DNA of 64,000 bases from positions 15,716-79,715 of the forward strand of contig NZ_JBHSCH010000012.1 of the NCBI RefSeq assembly GCF_042651065.1. Reading direction: 5' to 3'. Below are positions 42,922 through 51,211 of the stretch, in pieces. The stretch's first letter is position 1. Every line of letters starts with the position of its first letter. Origin of the DNA: Pseudoroseomonas aestuarii (lineage in GTDB: Bacteria; Pseudomonadota; Alphaproteobacteria; Acetobacterales; Acetobacteraceae). The position numbers and the translations under genes were made by a program. A model generated the notes under the pieces. That model was not told the DNA's origin. It ran no database searches and was given only the letters and a program-made list of their open reading frames with translations.

Positions 42922-43632
42922 TCAGAGCGAGAGGGCGAAGCCGAGCCGGCCGGCGGCGTTGTGGATGTGCGCCGCCATGGCCTGGCGGGCCGCCTCCGGC
43001 AGGCCGGCGATGATCGCCTCGTGGATGGCGGCGTGCTCGGCGAGGGTGACGGCGATGACCGACGACACCGTGCTGCCGGGGCGCGTGCGGGCGACCATGA
43101 TGGTCTCGCGGATCTGGTCCGACAGGAAGCTCACCACGCGGGCGATCTGGTCGTTGCCGGCGGCGCGGGCGACGGCGCGGTGGAAGTCGAGATCCGCGTC
43201 CACCCCGGCCGAATCTCCCTCCACCTCGCGCTCCATGTGGCGGAAGGCTTCGGTGATGGCGGCGATGCCCTCTGCGGTCCGCCGCGCCGCCGCCAGCCCG
43301 GCCGTCTGGATCTCGAGGAGCGCGCGCAGCTCGAAGAGGTTGCGGAAGGTCGTGCCGTCCTGCAGCGCCTCGGCGTCGAAGCGCAGCACGCCGGTGCCCT
43401 GGCGGCGGACGACGAAGGCGCCGACCCCCTGGCGCGACTGCACCAGCCCGTCGGCGCGCAGGCGCGAGACCGCCTCGCGCACCACGTTGCGGCTGACGCC
43501 ATAGGCCTCGGCCAGCGCCTGCTCGGCCGGCAGGCGCTCCCCCGGCTTCCAGCGCCCCTCGGCGATGCCGGCGGCCACCAGCTCGGCGATGCGGGAGGGT
43601 AGCTGGGGCGGGCGGCTGACGCGTTCGCTCAT
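42922..43632 (-). CDS. FadR-subfamily GntR transcriptional regulator
   Basis: A 236-residue repressor with a winged helix (LPAEQALAEAYGVSRNVVRE, wing LVQSRQGVGAFVVRR) and a C-terminal FCD domain (LFELRALLEIQTAGLAAARR; ligand histidines in LDFHRAVARAAGND and AEHAAIHEAIIAG). Its ATG overlaps the stop of the FAD oxidase gene, so both are one operon. The FadR consensus site at 45131-45141, in the divergent region upstream of that operon, is the obvious candidate operator. It probably represses the second hydroxyacid/TRAP operon. Confidence 0.88.
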   Translation of the reverse strand: MSERVSRPPQLPSRIAELVAAGIAEGRWKPGERLPAEQALAEAYGVSRNVVREAVSRLRADGLVQSRQGVGAFVVRRQGTGVLRFDAEALQDGTTFRNLFELRALLEIQTAGLAAARRTAEGIAAITEAFRHMEREVEGDSAGVDADLDFHRAVARAAGNDQIARVVSFLSDQIRETIMVARTRPGSTVSSVIAVTLAEHAAIHEAIIAGLPEAARQAMAAHIHNAAGRLGFALSL

Positions 43633-45038
43633 GATCCGTCCCCGGCGAGGAGGCGCCCCGGGCTCATGCATCCCCGCGGGTCGAGGGCCGATTTGATGCC
43701 ATGCAGCAGATCGCGGTCAACGGCGCCCAGCCTTCGCAGGAACGGCTCCCGCTTGACCCGGCCGATGCCGTGCTCGGCGCTGATCGAGCCGCCGAAGCGG
43801 TCCACCAGGGCGAAGACCAACTCCTCCGCCCGGTGCAGCAGCGCATCCTGCGCGTCGTCGTCCAGGCCGGGCGGCGGCAGCACGTTGTAGTGGACATTGC
43901 CGTCCCCGACATGGCCATAGGCCACCGGCAGGGCCTCCGGCAGATGCGTGGCCATGGCGGCGTCCGCCTCGCGCATGAAATCCGGCAGGCAGGAGATCGG
44001 GATCGACACGTCGGTGCGCAGGTGCCGGCCACGGCGGTGCTGCGCCTCCACCAGATCCTCGCGCAGGCGCCAGAATCCGGCGGCCTGCGCCCGGCTCATG
44101 GCCACCGCGCCGTCGAGGATGGCGCCCCGCTCCAGGCAGCCGCCCAGGAACTGCTCCATCAGCGCGGCGAGGTCGACCAGCCCGCTGGCCGAGGCCTCCA
44201 TCAGCACATAGACCGGCGCCGGCGCCTCCAGCGGCTCGCGCAGGGCGGGGTGGGCCTCGAGGGTGATCTCGATGCAGCGGCGGGGCAGCAGCTCGAAGGC
44301 GGAGAGCAGGTCGGAAAGCTCGCGGCGCGCGGCGGCGTAGAGCCGCATGGCGTCGGAGACGGATGCCAGGCCGAGCATGGCGGTCTGCACTTGGCCGGGG
44401 CGGGGAAACAGCTTCAGCGCCGCCGCGGTGACGATGCCGAGCGTCCCCTCGGAGCCGATGAAGAGCTGCTTCAGGTCGTAGCCGGTGTTGTTCTTGCGCA
44501 GGCTGCGCAGGCCGTTCCAGACGCGCCCGTCCGGCAGCACCACCTCCAGCCCGAGCACCAGGTCGCGCGCCATGCCGTAGCGCAGCACGTTCACCCCGCC
44601 GGCATTGGTGGCGACGTTGCCGCCGATCTGGCAGCTCCCCTGCGCGCCGAGCGAGAGCGGGAAGTGCAGGTCGTGTTCCTCGGCGGCGCGGTGCAGCCTC
44701 TCCAGCACGCAGCCGGCCTCGGCCACCATGCTGAAGTTCAGCGGGTCGACCGAGCGGATGCGGTCGAGCCGCTCGAGGCTGATGACAAGCTCCCGGCCCT
44801 CCGGCGAGGGCACGGCACCGCCGACCAGCCCGGTATGGCCGCCCTGCGGCACCATGGGGATGCCGGCCTCGGCGCAGAGGCCGACGAGCCGTGCCAGATG
44901 CCCGACGCTGCCCGGGCGCGCCACGGCCAGCGGCCGGCCGCTGAGGTCGCCGGACCAGTCGCGGCTGTAGCGCGCCATCTGTTCGGGCGCGGTCAGCAGC
45001 CCCTGTTCCCCGAGCAGTTCCCGCAAACGGTTGATCAT
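43629..45038 (-). CDS. FAD-linked 2-hydroxyacid dehydrogenase (GlcD / D2HGDH-like)
   Basis: A 469-residue flavoprotein. The N-terminal FAD_binding_4 domain shows VPQGGHTGLVGGAVPSPEGR near 64 and GAQGSCQIGGNVATNAGGVN near 128. The C-terminal domain has AYGHVGDGNVHYNVL near 372 and GGSISAEHGIGRVKREPFL near 418, the metal and substrate region of the D-lactate, glycolate and D-2-hydroxyglutarate dehydrogenases. No signal peptide is present. ATG 45038 was preferred to an in-frame TTG at 45056. It faces the fused dehydrogenase/amidohydrolase gene and probably oxidises a related 2-hydroxy acid. Confidence 0.9.
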   Translation of the reverse strand: MINRLRELLGEQGLLTAPEQMARYSRDWSGDLSGRPLAVARPGSVGHLARLVGLCAEAGIPMVPQGGHTGLVGGAVPSPEGRELVISLERLDRIRSVDPLNFSMVAEAGCVLERLHRAAEEHDLHFPLSLGAQGSCQIGGNVATNAGGVNVLRYGMARDLVLGLEVVLPDGRVWNGLRSLRKNNTGYDLKQLFIGSEGTLGIVTAAALKLFPRPGQVQTAMLGLASVSDAMRLYAAARRELSDLLSAFELLPRRCIEITLEAHPALREPLEAPAPVYVLMEASASGLVDLAALMEQFLGGCLERGAILDGAVAMSRAQAAGFWRLREDLVEAQHRRGRHLRTDVSIPISCLPDFMREADAAMATHLPEALPVAYGHVGDGNVHYNVLPPPGLDDDAQDALLHRAEELVFALVDRFGGSISAEHGIGRVKREPFLRRLGAVDRDLLHGIKSALDPRGCMSPGRLLAGDGS

Positions 45039-45130
45039 GCCACCGCCAGTCTCCAACGAGCGACCCTCCTGTCGTGCCGGCCCGGAATACCGCGCCAGCC
45101 GGGATCATGGATATCCGGCCTGGAATGAAC

Positions 45131-45141
45131 TTGTCCAACAA
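45131..45141. promoter_or_regulatory. FadR-consensus operator in the divergent region of the second hydroxyacid operon
   Basis: TTGTCCAACAA matches the FadR-subfamily consensus TNGTNNNACNA at every fixed position. It overlaps a wider imperfect repeat, TGTCC (45132-45136) with GGACA (45144-45148). It lies about 95 bases upstream of the FAD oxidase start on one side, and ahead of the fused dehydrogenase gene on the other. The adjacent GntR protein is the natural binder. Confidence 0.55.
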
Positions 45142-45281
45142 TAGGACATGTGCCAGGGTCCAGCAACAAGGAAGACCCGGGCGAGGCGCCCGGAAGGCCC
45201 GCGAGGGCAGGGAAGGAAACGAACGCCGATGGCCCGACACGCCACAAGCGCGGCCCGCCGCGCCGCCGCGAGCCTGCGCCC

Positions 45282-47135
45282 GTGACCGCCGCCGCGGAAC
45301 GGGGCGGCCCGCCGCCCGCCGGCACCCGGCCGCGCCTCGGCTTCATCGGCATCGGGCTGATGGGCACGGCGATGAGCCTGCGGCTGCTGGAGCGCGGCTG
45401 GCCGCTGACGGTGTGGAACCGCGAGCGGCCCGCCCTCGACCCGGTGCTGGCGGCAGGTGCCAGCGAGGCCGGCTGCCCGCGCGAGGTGGCCGAGCGCAGC
45501 GACATCGTGCTGATGTGCGTGCTGGACACCCCCGCCGTGGAGGCCTGCGTCTGGGGCGAGCAGGGCGTCGCCGAGGTCGGGGCCGGGGCCGGGGCCGGGG
45601 GCGGCGCGCGGCTGCTGATCGACTTCTCCACCATCGACGCCGGGGCCACCCGAGACTTCGCCGCGCGGCTGCGCGCGCGGACGGGCATGGGCTGGATCGA
45701 CGCGCCGATCTCCGGCGGCCCTTCCGCCGCCCGGCAGGGCGCGCTCACCGCCATGGTCGGCGGCGAGGCGGCGGAGCTGGCGGCGGCGGCGGCGGTGCTG
45801 GCCGACCTGGCCGGGAACGTCACCCATATGGGCCCGGTGGGCGCCGGGCAGGTGACGAAGGTGGTGAACCAGGCGATCGTCGGCTCCGGCTTCATCGCCA
45901 TGGCCGAGGCGCTGCACCTGGCCGAAGCCGCCGGCATCGACGCCGCGGCGCTGCCCGCCTGCCTCGGCGGCGGGCTGGCCGACAGCGTGCTGCTGCAGCG
46001 CATCTACCCGCTGATGCAGCGCCGCGCCTTCGACCCGCCGCTCGGCTATGCGCGCCAGCTGCTGAAGGACCTGAAGGCGGTGAAGGGCTTCGCCCACGGG
46101 CTCGGCCTTTCCCTGCCGGGCGTGGAGAATGCGGCGGAGCGCTTCGGCGCCTATGTCGGCCAGGGCAACGCCATGGCCGACATCGTCTCCATCATCCGCC
46201 TCTATGAGCAGGAGCGGCAAGCGGGCGGCGCGGCGGCGGAGCCGCTGCCGGTGATCGACGCGCACCAGCACTTCTGGGACCTTGGCGAGAATCATCACCC
46301 CTGGCTCTGCGACGCCGAGCCGATCCCGTTCCGCTACGGCGACTACGGCGCGCTGCGCCGCAACTACCTGCCGGCCGACTACCGCGCCGACACGGCGCGG
46401 CACCGCATCGCCGGCACCGTGCACGTCGAGGCGGAGTTCGACCCGGCCAACCCCGTCGCCGAGACGGCGTGGCTGGAGCGCCTCGCCGCGCGCGAGGGGC
46501 TGCCGACCGTCTGCGTCGCCCAGGCGCGGCTCGACGACCCGGAGGTGGCGGCGGTGCTGGCGGCCCAGGCGGTGCGCCCCATGGTGCGCGGCATCCGCCA
46601 CAAGCCGCGCGCGGCGGCGCGGCCGGAGGAGGCCAGGCGCGGCGCCCCCGGCTCGATGGACGACCCGGCCTGGCGGCGCGGCTACGCGCTGCTGTCGAAG
46701 CACGGCCTGAGCTTCGACCTGCAGACGCCCTGGTGGCACCTCGACGCCGCCCACGACCTGGCGCGCGACTTCCCGGAGACGCAGATCATCGTCAACCACA
46801 CCGCGCTGCCGGCCGACCGCAGCGTGGAGGGGCTGCGCGCCTGGCGGGCGGCCCTGGCCGGGCTGGCGCGGGCGCCGAATGTGGCGCTGAAGATCTCCGG
46901 CCTGGGCCTGCCCGGCCAGCCCTGGCCCGCCGCGGCCAATGTGGCGGTCATCCGCGACGCCATCACCCTCTTCGGCGCCGATCGCTGCCTGTTCGCCAGC
47001 AACTACCCGGTGGACAGCCTGGTGGGCAGCTTCGACGCCATCATGGACGGCTTCCTGCAGGCCATCGCCGACCGCCCCGAGGCGGAACGGCGGCAATTGC
47101 TGCACGACAACGCGGCCCGGCTCTACCGCTTCTGA
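45282..47135 (+). CDS. Fusion of a beta-hydroxyacid dehydrogenase and a TIM-barrel amidohydrolase
   Basis: One open frame encodes two enzymes. Residues 15-310 form a HIBADH-family dehydrogenase: RLGFIGIGLMGTAMSLRLLE, DFSTIDAGATRDFA, IDAPISGGPSAARQG, and catalytic lysine in GAGQVTKVVNQAI. After a short AGGAAAEPL linker, residues 322-617 form an amidohydrolase_2 enzyme (lactonase or dicarboxylate-lactone type): VIDAHQHFWDLGENHHPWLC, MVRGIRHKPR, IIVNHTALP and CLFASNYPVDSL. No stop separates them. The start is uncertain: GTG 45282 is coupled to a short upstream frame, and GTG 45150 would add 44 low-complexity residues. Together the parts could hydrolyse a lactone and reduce or oxidise the product. 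Confidence 0.8.
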   Translation: MTAAAERGGPPPAGTRPRLGFIGIGLMGTAMSLRLLERGWPLTVWNRERPALDPVLAAGASEAGCPREVAERSDIVLMCVLDTPAVEACVWGEQGVAEVGAGAGAGGGARLLIDFSTIDAGATRDFAARLRARTGMGWIDAPISGGPSAARQGALTAMVGGEAAELAAAAAVLADLAGNVTHMGPVGAGQVTKVVNQAIVGSGFIAMAEALHLAEAAGIDAAALPACLGGGLADSVLLQRIYPLMQRRAFDPPLGYARQLLKDLKAVKGFAHGLGLSLPGVENAAERFGAYVGQGNAMADIVSIIRLYEQERQAGGAAAEPLPVIDAHQHFWDLGENHHPWLCDAEPIPFRYGDYGALRRNYLPADYRADTARHRIAGTVHVEAEFDPANPVAETAWLERLAAREGLPTVCVAQARLDDPEVAAVLAAQAVRPMVRGIRHKPRAAARPEEARRGAPGSMDDPAWRRGYALLSKHGLSFDLQTPWWHLDAAHDLARDFPETQIIVNHTALPADRSVEGLRAWRAALAGLARAPNVALKISGLGLPGQPWPAAANVAVIRDAITLFGADRCLFASNYPVDSLVGSFDAIMDGFLQAIADRPEAERRQLLHDNAARLYRF

Positions 47136-47142
47136 CCCGGCC

Positions 47143-47163
47143 CGGGGCGGCGAGGCCGCCCCG
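47143..47163. terminator. GC-rich hairpin between the fused gene and the next dehydrogenase
   Basis: CGGGGCGGC (47143-47151) and GCCGCCCCG (47155-47163) form a perfect nine-base stem with a three-base GAG loop. It starts seven bases after the stop codon. With no T-run and a same-strand gene 35 bases on, it may attenuate or stabilise the transcript and not end it fully. Confidence 0.5.
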
Positions 47164-47197
47164 CGCGGCCGCGGCATCATCGATGGGAATTTGGGAC

Positions 47198-48079
47198 ATG
47201 GCTCGTATCGGATTCATCGGCCTTGGCGTCATGGGGCGCGAGATGGCGCTGAACCTCGCCAGGGCGGGGCACGCGGTCACCGGCCACGACGCCGTTCCGG
47301 GGGTCGCGGCCGGCCTCGCGGAGCAGGGCATCACGCCGGCGCGGGACCTCGCCCACGCGGCGGAGGGGGCCGAGTTCGTCATCCTCATGCTGCCCGACAC
47401 GCCGCAGGTCGAGGCGGTGCTGACCGGGCCGGAGGGCCTGCTGCCGCGGCTGCGGCCGGAGCAGATGGTGATCGACATGAGCACCATCTCGCCCGTCGCC
47501 ACGCGCAGCATGGGCGAGGCGCTGGCCGCGCGCGGCGTGGCCATGCTGGACGCGCCGGTCTCGGGCGGGGCGGCCGGCGCCAAGGGCGCGCGCCTGTCCA
47601 TCATGGTGGGCGGCGAGGCCGCCGCCTTCGCCCGCGCGAAGCCGGTGCTGGAGGCGATGGGCACCAAGGTCGTGCATGTCGGCGACATCGGTAACGGCCA
47701 GACCGTGAAGCTGTGCAACCAGCTCGTCTGCGCCATCAACATCCAGGCGATGTGCGAGGCCGTGGCGCTGGCCCGCGCCTCCGGCCTCGACCCGGCCGTG
47801 GCGCGGGAGGTGCTGATGGGCGGCTCCGCCAATTCCTGGATGCTGGAGAATCTGGGGCCGCTGGTGCTGGCCAAGGATGCCAGCGCCGGCTTCCGCATCG
47901 ACCTGAAGCTGAAGGATCTGCGGCTGGCCAACGACCTCGCCTTCCAGAAGGGCGTGCCGCTGCCCGGCACAGCCCTGGTGACGAGCCTCTACCTGGAGGC
48001 GCGGGCGCATGGCGAGGGCAGCAACGGCAACCAGGCGCTGTTCCGCGTCTACGACCGGATGACGGCGCAGGAAGGCTGA
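47198..48079 (+). CDS. NAD(P)-dependent beta-hydroxyacid dehydrogenase (GarR/GlxR-like)
   Basis: A 293-residue enzyme with the Rossmann start MARIGFIGLGVMGREMALNL, the family segment MLDAPVSGGAAGAKGARLSI near 117 and the catalytic lysine in GNGQTVKLCNQLV near 169. These match tartronate-semialdehyde reductase and 3-hydroxyisobutyrate dehydrogenase closely. ATG 47198 gives the usual length; ATG 47183 would add MGIWD. Together with the fused gene upstream, the operon has two dehydrogenases of the same family, which suggests a multi-step hydroxy-acid route feeding from the TRAP transporter downstream. Confidence 0.9.
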   Translation: MARIGFIGLGVMGREMALNLARAGHAVTGHDAVPGVAAGLAEQGITPARDLAHAAEGAEFVILMLPDTPQVEAVLTGPEGLLPRLRPEQMVIDMSTISPVATRSMGEALAARGVAMLDAPVSGGAAGAKGARLSIMVGGEAAAFARAKPVLEAMGTKVVHVGDIGNGQTVKLCNQLVCAINIQAMCEAVALARASGLDPAVAREVLMGGSANSWMLENLGPLVLAKDASAGFRIDLKLKDLRLANDLAFQKGVPLPGTALVTSLYLEARAHGEGSNGNQALFRVYDRMTAQEG

Positions 48080-48140
48080 GACGCCCCGCCGGGCGCCTTC
48101 CGGCGGACAGGGAACTTCCAGGAAAGCAGGAGAAGAAAAA

Positions 48141-49136
48141 ATGTTCAGTCTCAAGGCGGCCTTCGCCGCGGCCGCGCTGGCTTCCTCCATCATGCTGCCG
48201 GGCGGCGCCTTCGCGCAGACCGTTCTGAAGCTCGGCCATGTCTGGCCGGCGGCCGAGATCCATGCCCGCGCCGCCGAGCGCTTCGCCGCCGATGTCGCGC
48301 AGGCGACCAACGGCGCGGTGAAGGTGGAGATCTACGGCGGCAGCACGCTGGGCAGCGACCGCGAGCTGGTCGAGGGCATGCGCTTCGGCTCGAACGACAT
48401 CTGGGTGGGCGGCGCCGGTGTCCTCACCGCCGCCTCGGACACGGCGAAGATCTTCGCCATGCCCTTCATGATCCGCGACGCGGCGCATTTCGGCCAGGTC
48501 TTCAACGGCCCCATCGGCCAGGAGGTCACCGAGGCCGTCCGCAAGGAATCCGGCCTGCAGATCCTCGCCTATTGGCTGCGCGGGCCGCGCTGGCTGACGA
48601 CCAAGGCGCCGGTGCGCTCGCCCGCCGACCTCTCCGGCCTCAAGATCCGCGTGCCGGACAGCCCGGTTTCGGTGGCCTCCTGGAAGGCGCTCGGCGCCGC
48701 GCCGACGCCGATGAACTTCGGTGAGGTGTTCAGCGCCCTGCAGCAGGGCGTGATCGACGGGCAGGAGAACCCGCTCTCGCTGATCGAGAGCTCGAAATTC
48801 TCCGAGGTGGTCAAGTACCTCGTGCGCACCGAACACTCCTACGAGCCCATCGTCATCGTGATGAGCGCCAGCCGGCTGAACCGGCTGCCCGAGGCGCAGC
48901 GCAAGGCGGTGCAGGCGTCCGCGACCGGCGCCGCGCAGGCCTTCGCCGCCGAGGAGGTCGCCAAGGGCGAGACCGCCTTCCTCCGGATGCTGCAGGAGCA
49001 GCGCATGACCCTGATCGAGCCGGACAAGGCGCCGTTCCGCGCCAAGGTGGGGCCCGCCTTCGTGAAGGCGTCCTTCCCGTCGATCGCCGCGCTGTACGAG
49101 AAGGTGGTCGCCGTCGGCGCCCCCGCCGCGCGCTGA
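48141..49136 (+). CDS. TRAP transporter periplasmic solute-binding protein (DctP family)
   Basis: A 331-residue receptor with Sec signal peptide MFSLKAAFAAAALASSIMLP ending near GAFAQ at residue 25. The mature protein starts TVLKLGHVWPAAEIHARAAE. The carboxylate-binding arginine region is SGLKIRVPDSPVSVASWKAL near 166, and LQQGVIDGQENPLSLIESSK near 198 is a family hallmark. AGGAGAAG lies upstream of the ATG. It supplies the DctQ and DctM proteins that follow. Confidence 0.92.
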   Translation: MFSLKAAFAAAALASSIMLPGGAFAQTVLKLGHVWPAAEIHARAAERFAADVAQATNGAVKVEIYGGSTLGSDRELVEGMRFGSNDIWVGGAGVLTAASDTAKIFAMPFMIRDAAHFGQVFNGPIGQEVTEAVRKESGLQILAYWLRGPRWLTTKAPVRSPADLSGLKIRVPDSPVSVASWKALGAAPTPMNFGEVFSALQQGVIDGQENPLSLIESSKFSEVVKYLVRTEHSYEPIVIVMSASRLNRLPEAQRKAVQASATGAAQAFAAEEVAKGETAFLRMLQEQRMTLIEPDKAPFRAKVGPAFVKASFPSIAALYEKVVAVGAPAAR

Positions 49137-49155
49137 AGGGAGGGAGAGGAGCGCC

Positions 49156-49707
49156 ATGAACCCCGCCCCACGCGCCGAGGCCGCGCCCGCGGCCACCGCC
49201 CCGGGCGCCCCGCCATGGGCGCGTGGGGTCCGGATCGTCGACCGCTTCAACGAGGCGCTGCTCGCATTCCTGGCGGTGACGCTCGGCATCCTCGCGCTGC
49301 TGGCCTTCGCGCAGGTGATCGCCCGCTACATCATCGGCGCGCCGCTCACCTGGTCGGAGGAGGTGATCCGCTACGCCCTGATCTGGTCGGTGTTCCTGGG
49401 CGTCGGGATCGGCGTCCGCCGGGGGATGCTCGCCTCGGTCGAGGTGGTCAACGCGGCCCTGCCGCCACGGCCCGCCCGGCTGCTCCGCTGGGCCAGCCTG
49501 GCCGTCTCGGCCGCCTTCTGGGCGGTCATGGTGAGCTATGGCTGGATTATCCTGGGCAATGTCGAGGGGATGCGCTCCGGCGCGCTGGAGATCCCGATGA
49601 CCTATGTCTATGCGGCCGTGCCGCTGGGCAGCCTGCTCGCCCTGGTGAACACCCTGGCCGTCGCCCTCGCGCCGCCCGCCGGCTTCGCCGAAATGCCCGT
49701 GGACTGA
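49156..49707 (+). CDS. TRAP transporter small permease (DctQ family)
   Basis: A 183-residue membrane protein with four transmembrane segments after a 25-residue cytoplasmic lead. LTWSEEVIRYALIWSVFLGV near 65 and the Arg/Gly-containing GIGVRRGMLASVEVV loop are the conserved DctQ core. It lies between the receptor and the large permease, the standard P-Q-M order, unlike the transporter at 3130-5956. Confidence 0.9.
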   Translation: MNPAPRAEAAPAATAPGAPPWARGVRIVDRFNEALLAFLAVTLGILALLAFAQVIARYIIGAPLTWSEEVIRYALIWSVFLGVGIGVRRGMLASVEVVNAALPPRPARLLRWASLAVSAAFWAVMVSYGWIILGNVEGMRSGALEIPMTYVYAAVPLGSLLALVNTLAVALAPPAGFAEMPVD

Positions 49708-49716
49708 GGACACGCC

Positions 49717-51030
49717 ATGAGCCCCATCACGATCGGCGCCGCCCTCCTCCTGCTCTTCGCGCTTGGCGTGCCCATCGCCATCTCGCTGGCGGGGACGGCC
49801 GCGCTCGCCATGCACGCCTCCGGCATCCCGCTGCAGGCGATGGTGCAGCGCATGTTCGCCGCCCTCGATTCCTTCCCGCTCACGGCCATTCCGTTCTTCA
49901 TCCTGGCCGGCGCGCTGATGGAGGCGAGCGGCATCTCGCAGCGCCTCATCGGCTTCGCCCAGGCGCTGGTCGGGCGTGCCACGGGCGGCCTGGGCCTGGT
50001 GACGGTGGTCTCGGCGATGTTCTTTGCCGCCATCTCGGGCTCCAGCGCGGCGACCACGGCGGCGATCGGCGGCACGCTGATCCCGGCCATGGCGCGGCGC
50101 GGCTTCCCGCGGCCCTTCGCCACCTCGGTGCAGGCGGCCTCGGGCGAGCTGGGAGTAATCATCCCGCCCTCCATCCCGATGATCATCTTCGCCCTGACGG
50201 CCGGCGTGCCGGTCTCGATCGGCAGCCTGTTCATGGCGGGGGTGGTGCCGGGGCTGCTCGTCGGCGGCTCGCTGCTGGTCACGGTCTACGTCATCTGCCG
50301 GGTCCGCGGCTATGGCCGGGTCACGCCGCCCGCCGGCGGCGCGGCGGAGCCGGGCGCGCTGGGCGAGCCCGAGGGCATCGGCGCGGCCTTCCGCGCGGCG
50401 CTGCTGCCGCTGCTGCTGCCGGTGATCATCCTGGGCGGCATCTATGGCGGCATCTTCACGCCCACCGAGGCGGCGGCGGTCGCGGTGTTCTTCGCGCTCT
50501 TCGTCGGCGCCGCCGTCTACCGCACGCTGACGCCCGCGCGCCTCTTCACGGCGCTGCGCGTCTCGCTGCTCAGCACGGTGGTCATCCTGATCATCATCTC
50601 GGCCGCCAGCGTGTTCGGCTGGGTGCTGACGGCCAACCGCATCCCCGAGATGATCGCCCGCTTCTTCATCGCCCTGTCGGACGATCCGAAGGTCTTCCTG
50701 CTCCTGGTCAATGTCTTCCTGCTGCTGGTGGGGATGTTCCTGGAGACGGGCGCCGCGATCACCATCCTGGCGCCGATCCTGACGCCGGTCGCGGTGGTGA
50801 TGGGCATTGATCCCGTGCACTTCGGCATCATCATGATCGTGAACCTCGCGGTCGGCATGACGACGCCGCCGGTGGGGGTGAACCTTTTCGTCGCCTGCCA
50901 GGTGGCCGGGCTGCGGATTGAGCAGATCCTGAAGAGCATGCTGCCCTTCTACTTCGTGCTGCTTCTGGACATCCTGATCCTGACCTACCTGCCGCAGATC
51001 TCGATGTGGCTGCCACGCGCCCTCGGCTGA
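49717..51030 (+). CDS. TRAP transporter large permease (DctM family)
   Basis: A 437-residue inner-membrane carrier with about 12 hydrophobic segments. MFFAAISGSSAATTAAIGGT near 104, ELGVIIPPSIPMIIFALTAG near 146, GGIFTPTEAAAVAVFFALFV near 247 and NLAVGMTTPPVGVNLFVACQ near 375 are the expected signatures. It starts nine bases after DctQ. A strong hairpin follows the stop codon, marking the operon end. Confidence 0.93.
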   Translation: MSPITIGAALLLLFALGVPIAISLAGTAALAMHASGIPLQAMVQRMFAALDSFPLTAIPFFILAGALMEASGISQRLIGFAQALVGRATGGLGLVTVVSAMFFAAISGSSAATTAAIGGTLIPAMARRGFPRPFATSVQAASGELGVIIPPSIPMIIFALTAGVPVSIGSLFMAGVVPGLLVGGSLLVTVYVICRVRGYGRVTPPAGGAAEPGALGEPEGIGAAFRAALLPLLLPVIILGGIYGGIFTPTEAAAVAVFFALFVGAAVYRTLTPARLFTALRVSLLSTVVILIIISAASVFGWVLTANRIPEMIARFFIALSDDPKVFLLLVNVFLLLVGMFLETGAAITILAPILTPVAVVMGIDPVHFGIIMIVNLAVGMTTPPVGVNLFVACQVAGLRIEQILKSMLPFYFVLLLDILILTYLPQISMWLPRALG

Positions 51031-51039
51031 ACGGGCGGC

Positions 51040-51065
51040 CGGGCGGGGCCTCGCCGCCCCGCCCG
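51040..51065 (+). terminator. Terminator-like hairpin after the second TRAP operon
   Basis: CGGGCGGGGC (51040-51049) pairs perfectly with GCCCCGCCCG (51056-51065) around a six-base loop, ten bases after the DctM stop. No U-run is present. Confidence 0.6.
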
Positions 51066-51097
51066 CCAGCTTCTCGTTGCCGCCGGAAAACAGGTCT

Positions 51098-51119
51098 CAA
51101 CCATGCAAGCCCATGGTTG
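51098..51119. promoter_or_regulatory. Palindrome upstream of the isochorismatase/amidohydrolase cluster
   Basis: CAACCATG (51098-51105) and CATGGTTG (51112-51119) are perfect inverted repeats with a six-base spacer. They lie 93 bases before the ATG at 51212, in the promoter-sized gap that starts a new operon. It could be an operator for the AraC protein at 56039 or another regulator; no specific family consensus is claimed. Confidence 0.45.
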
Positions 51120-51211
51120 CGCGGCCGGGCCATGTTGCGCGCACCGCCAAAGCCCCGCCTTAGACGCAGTCGGGGTGAAGGCCGGACGCAACAGCCCGAG
51201 AGAACACCGCC

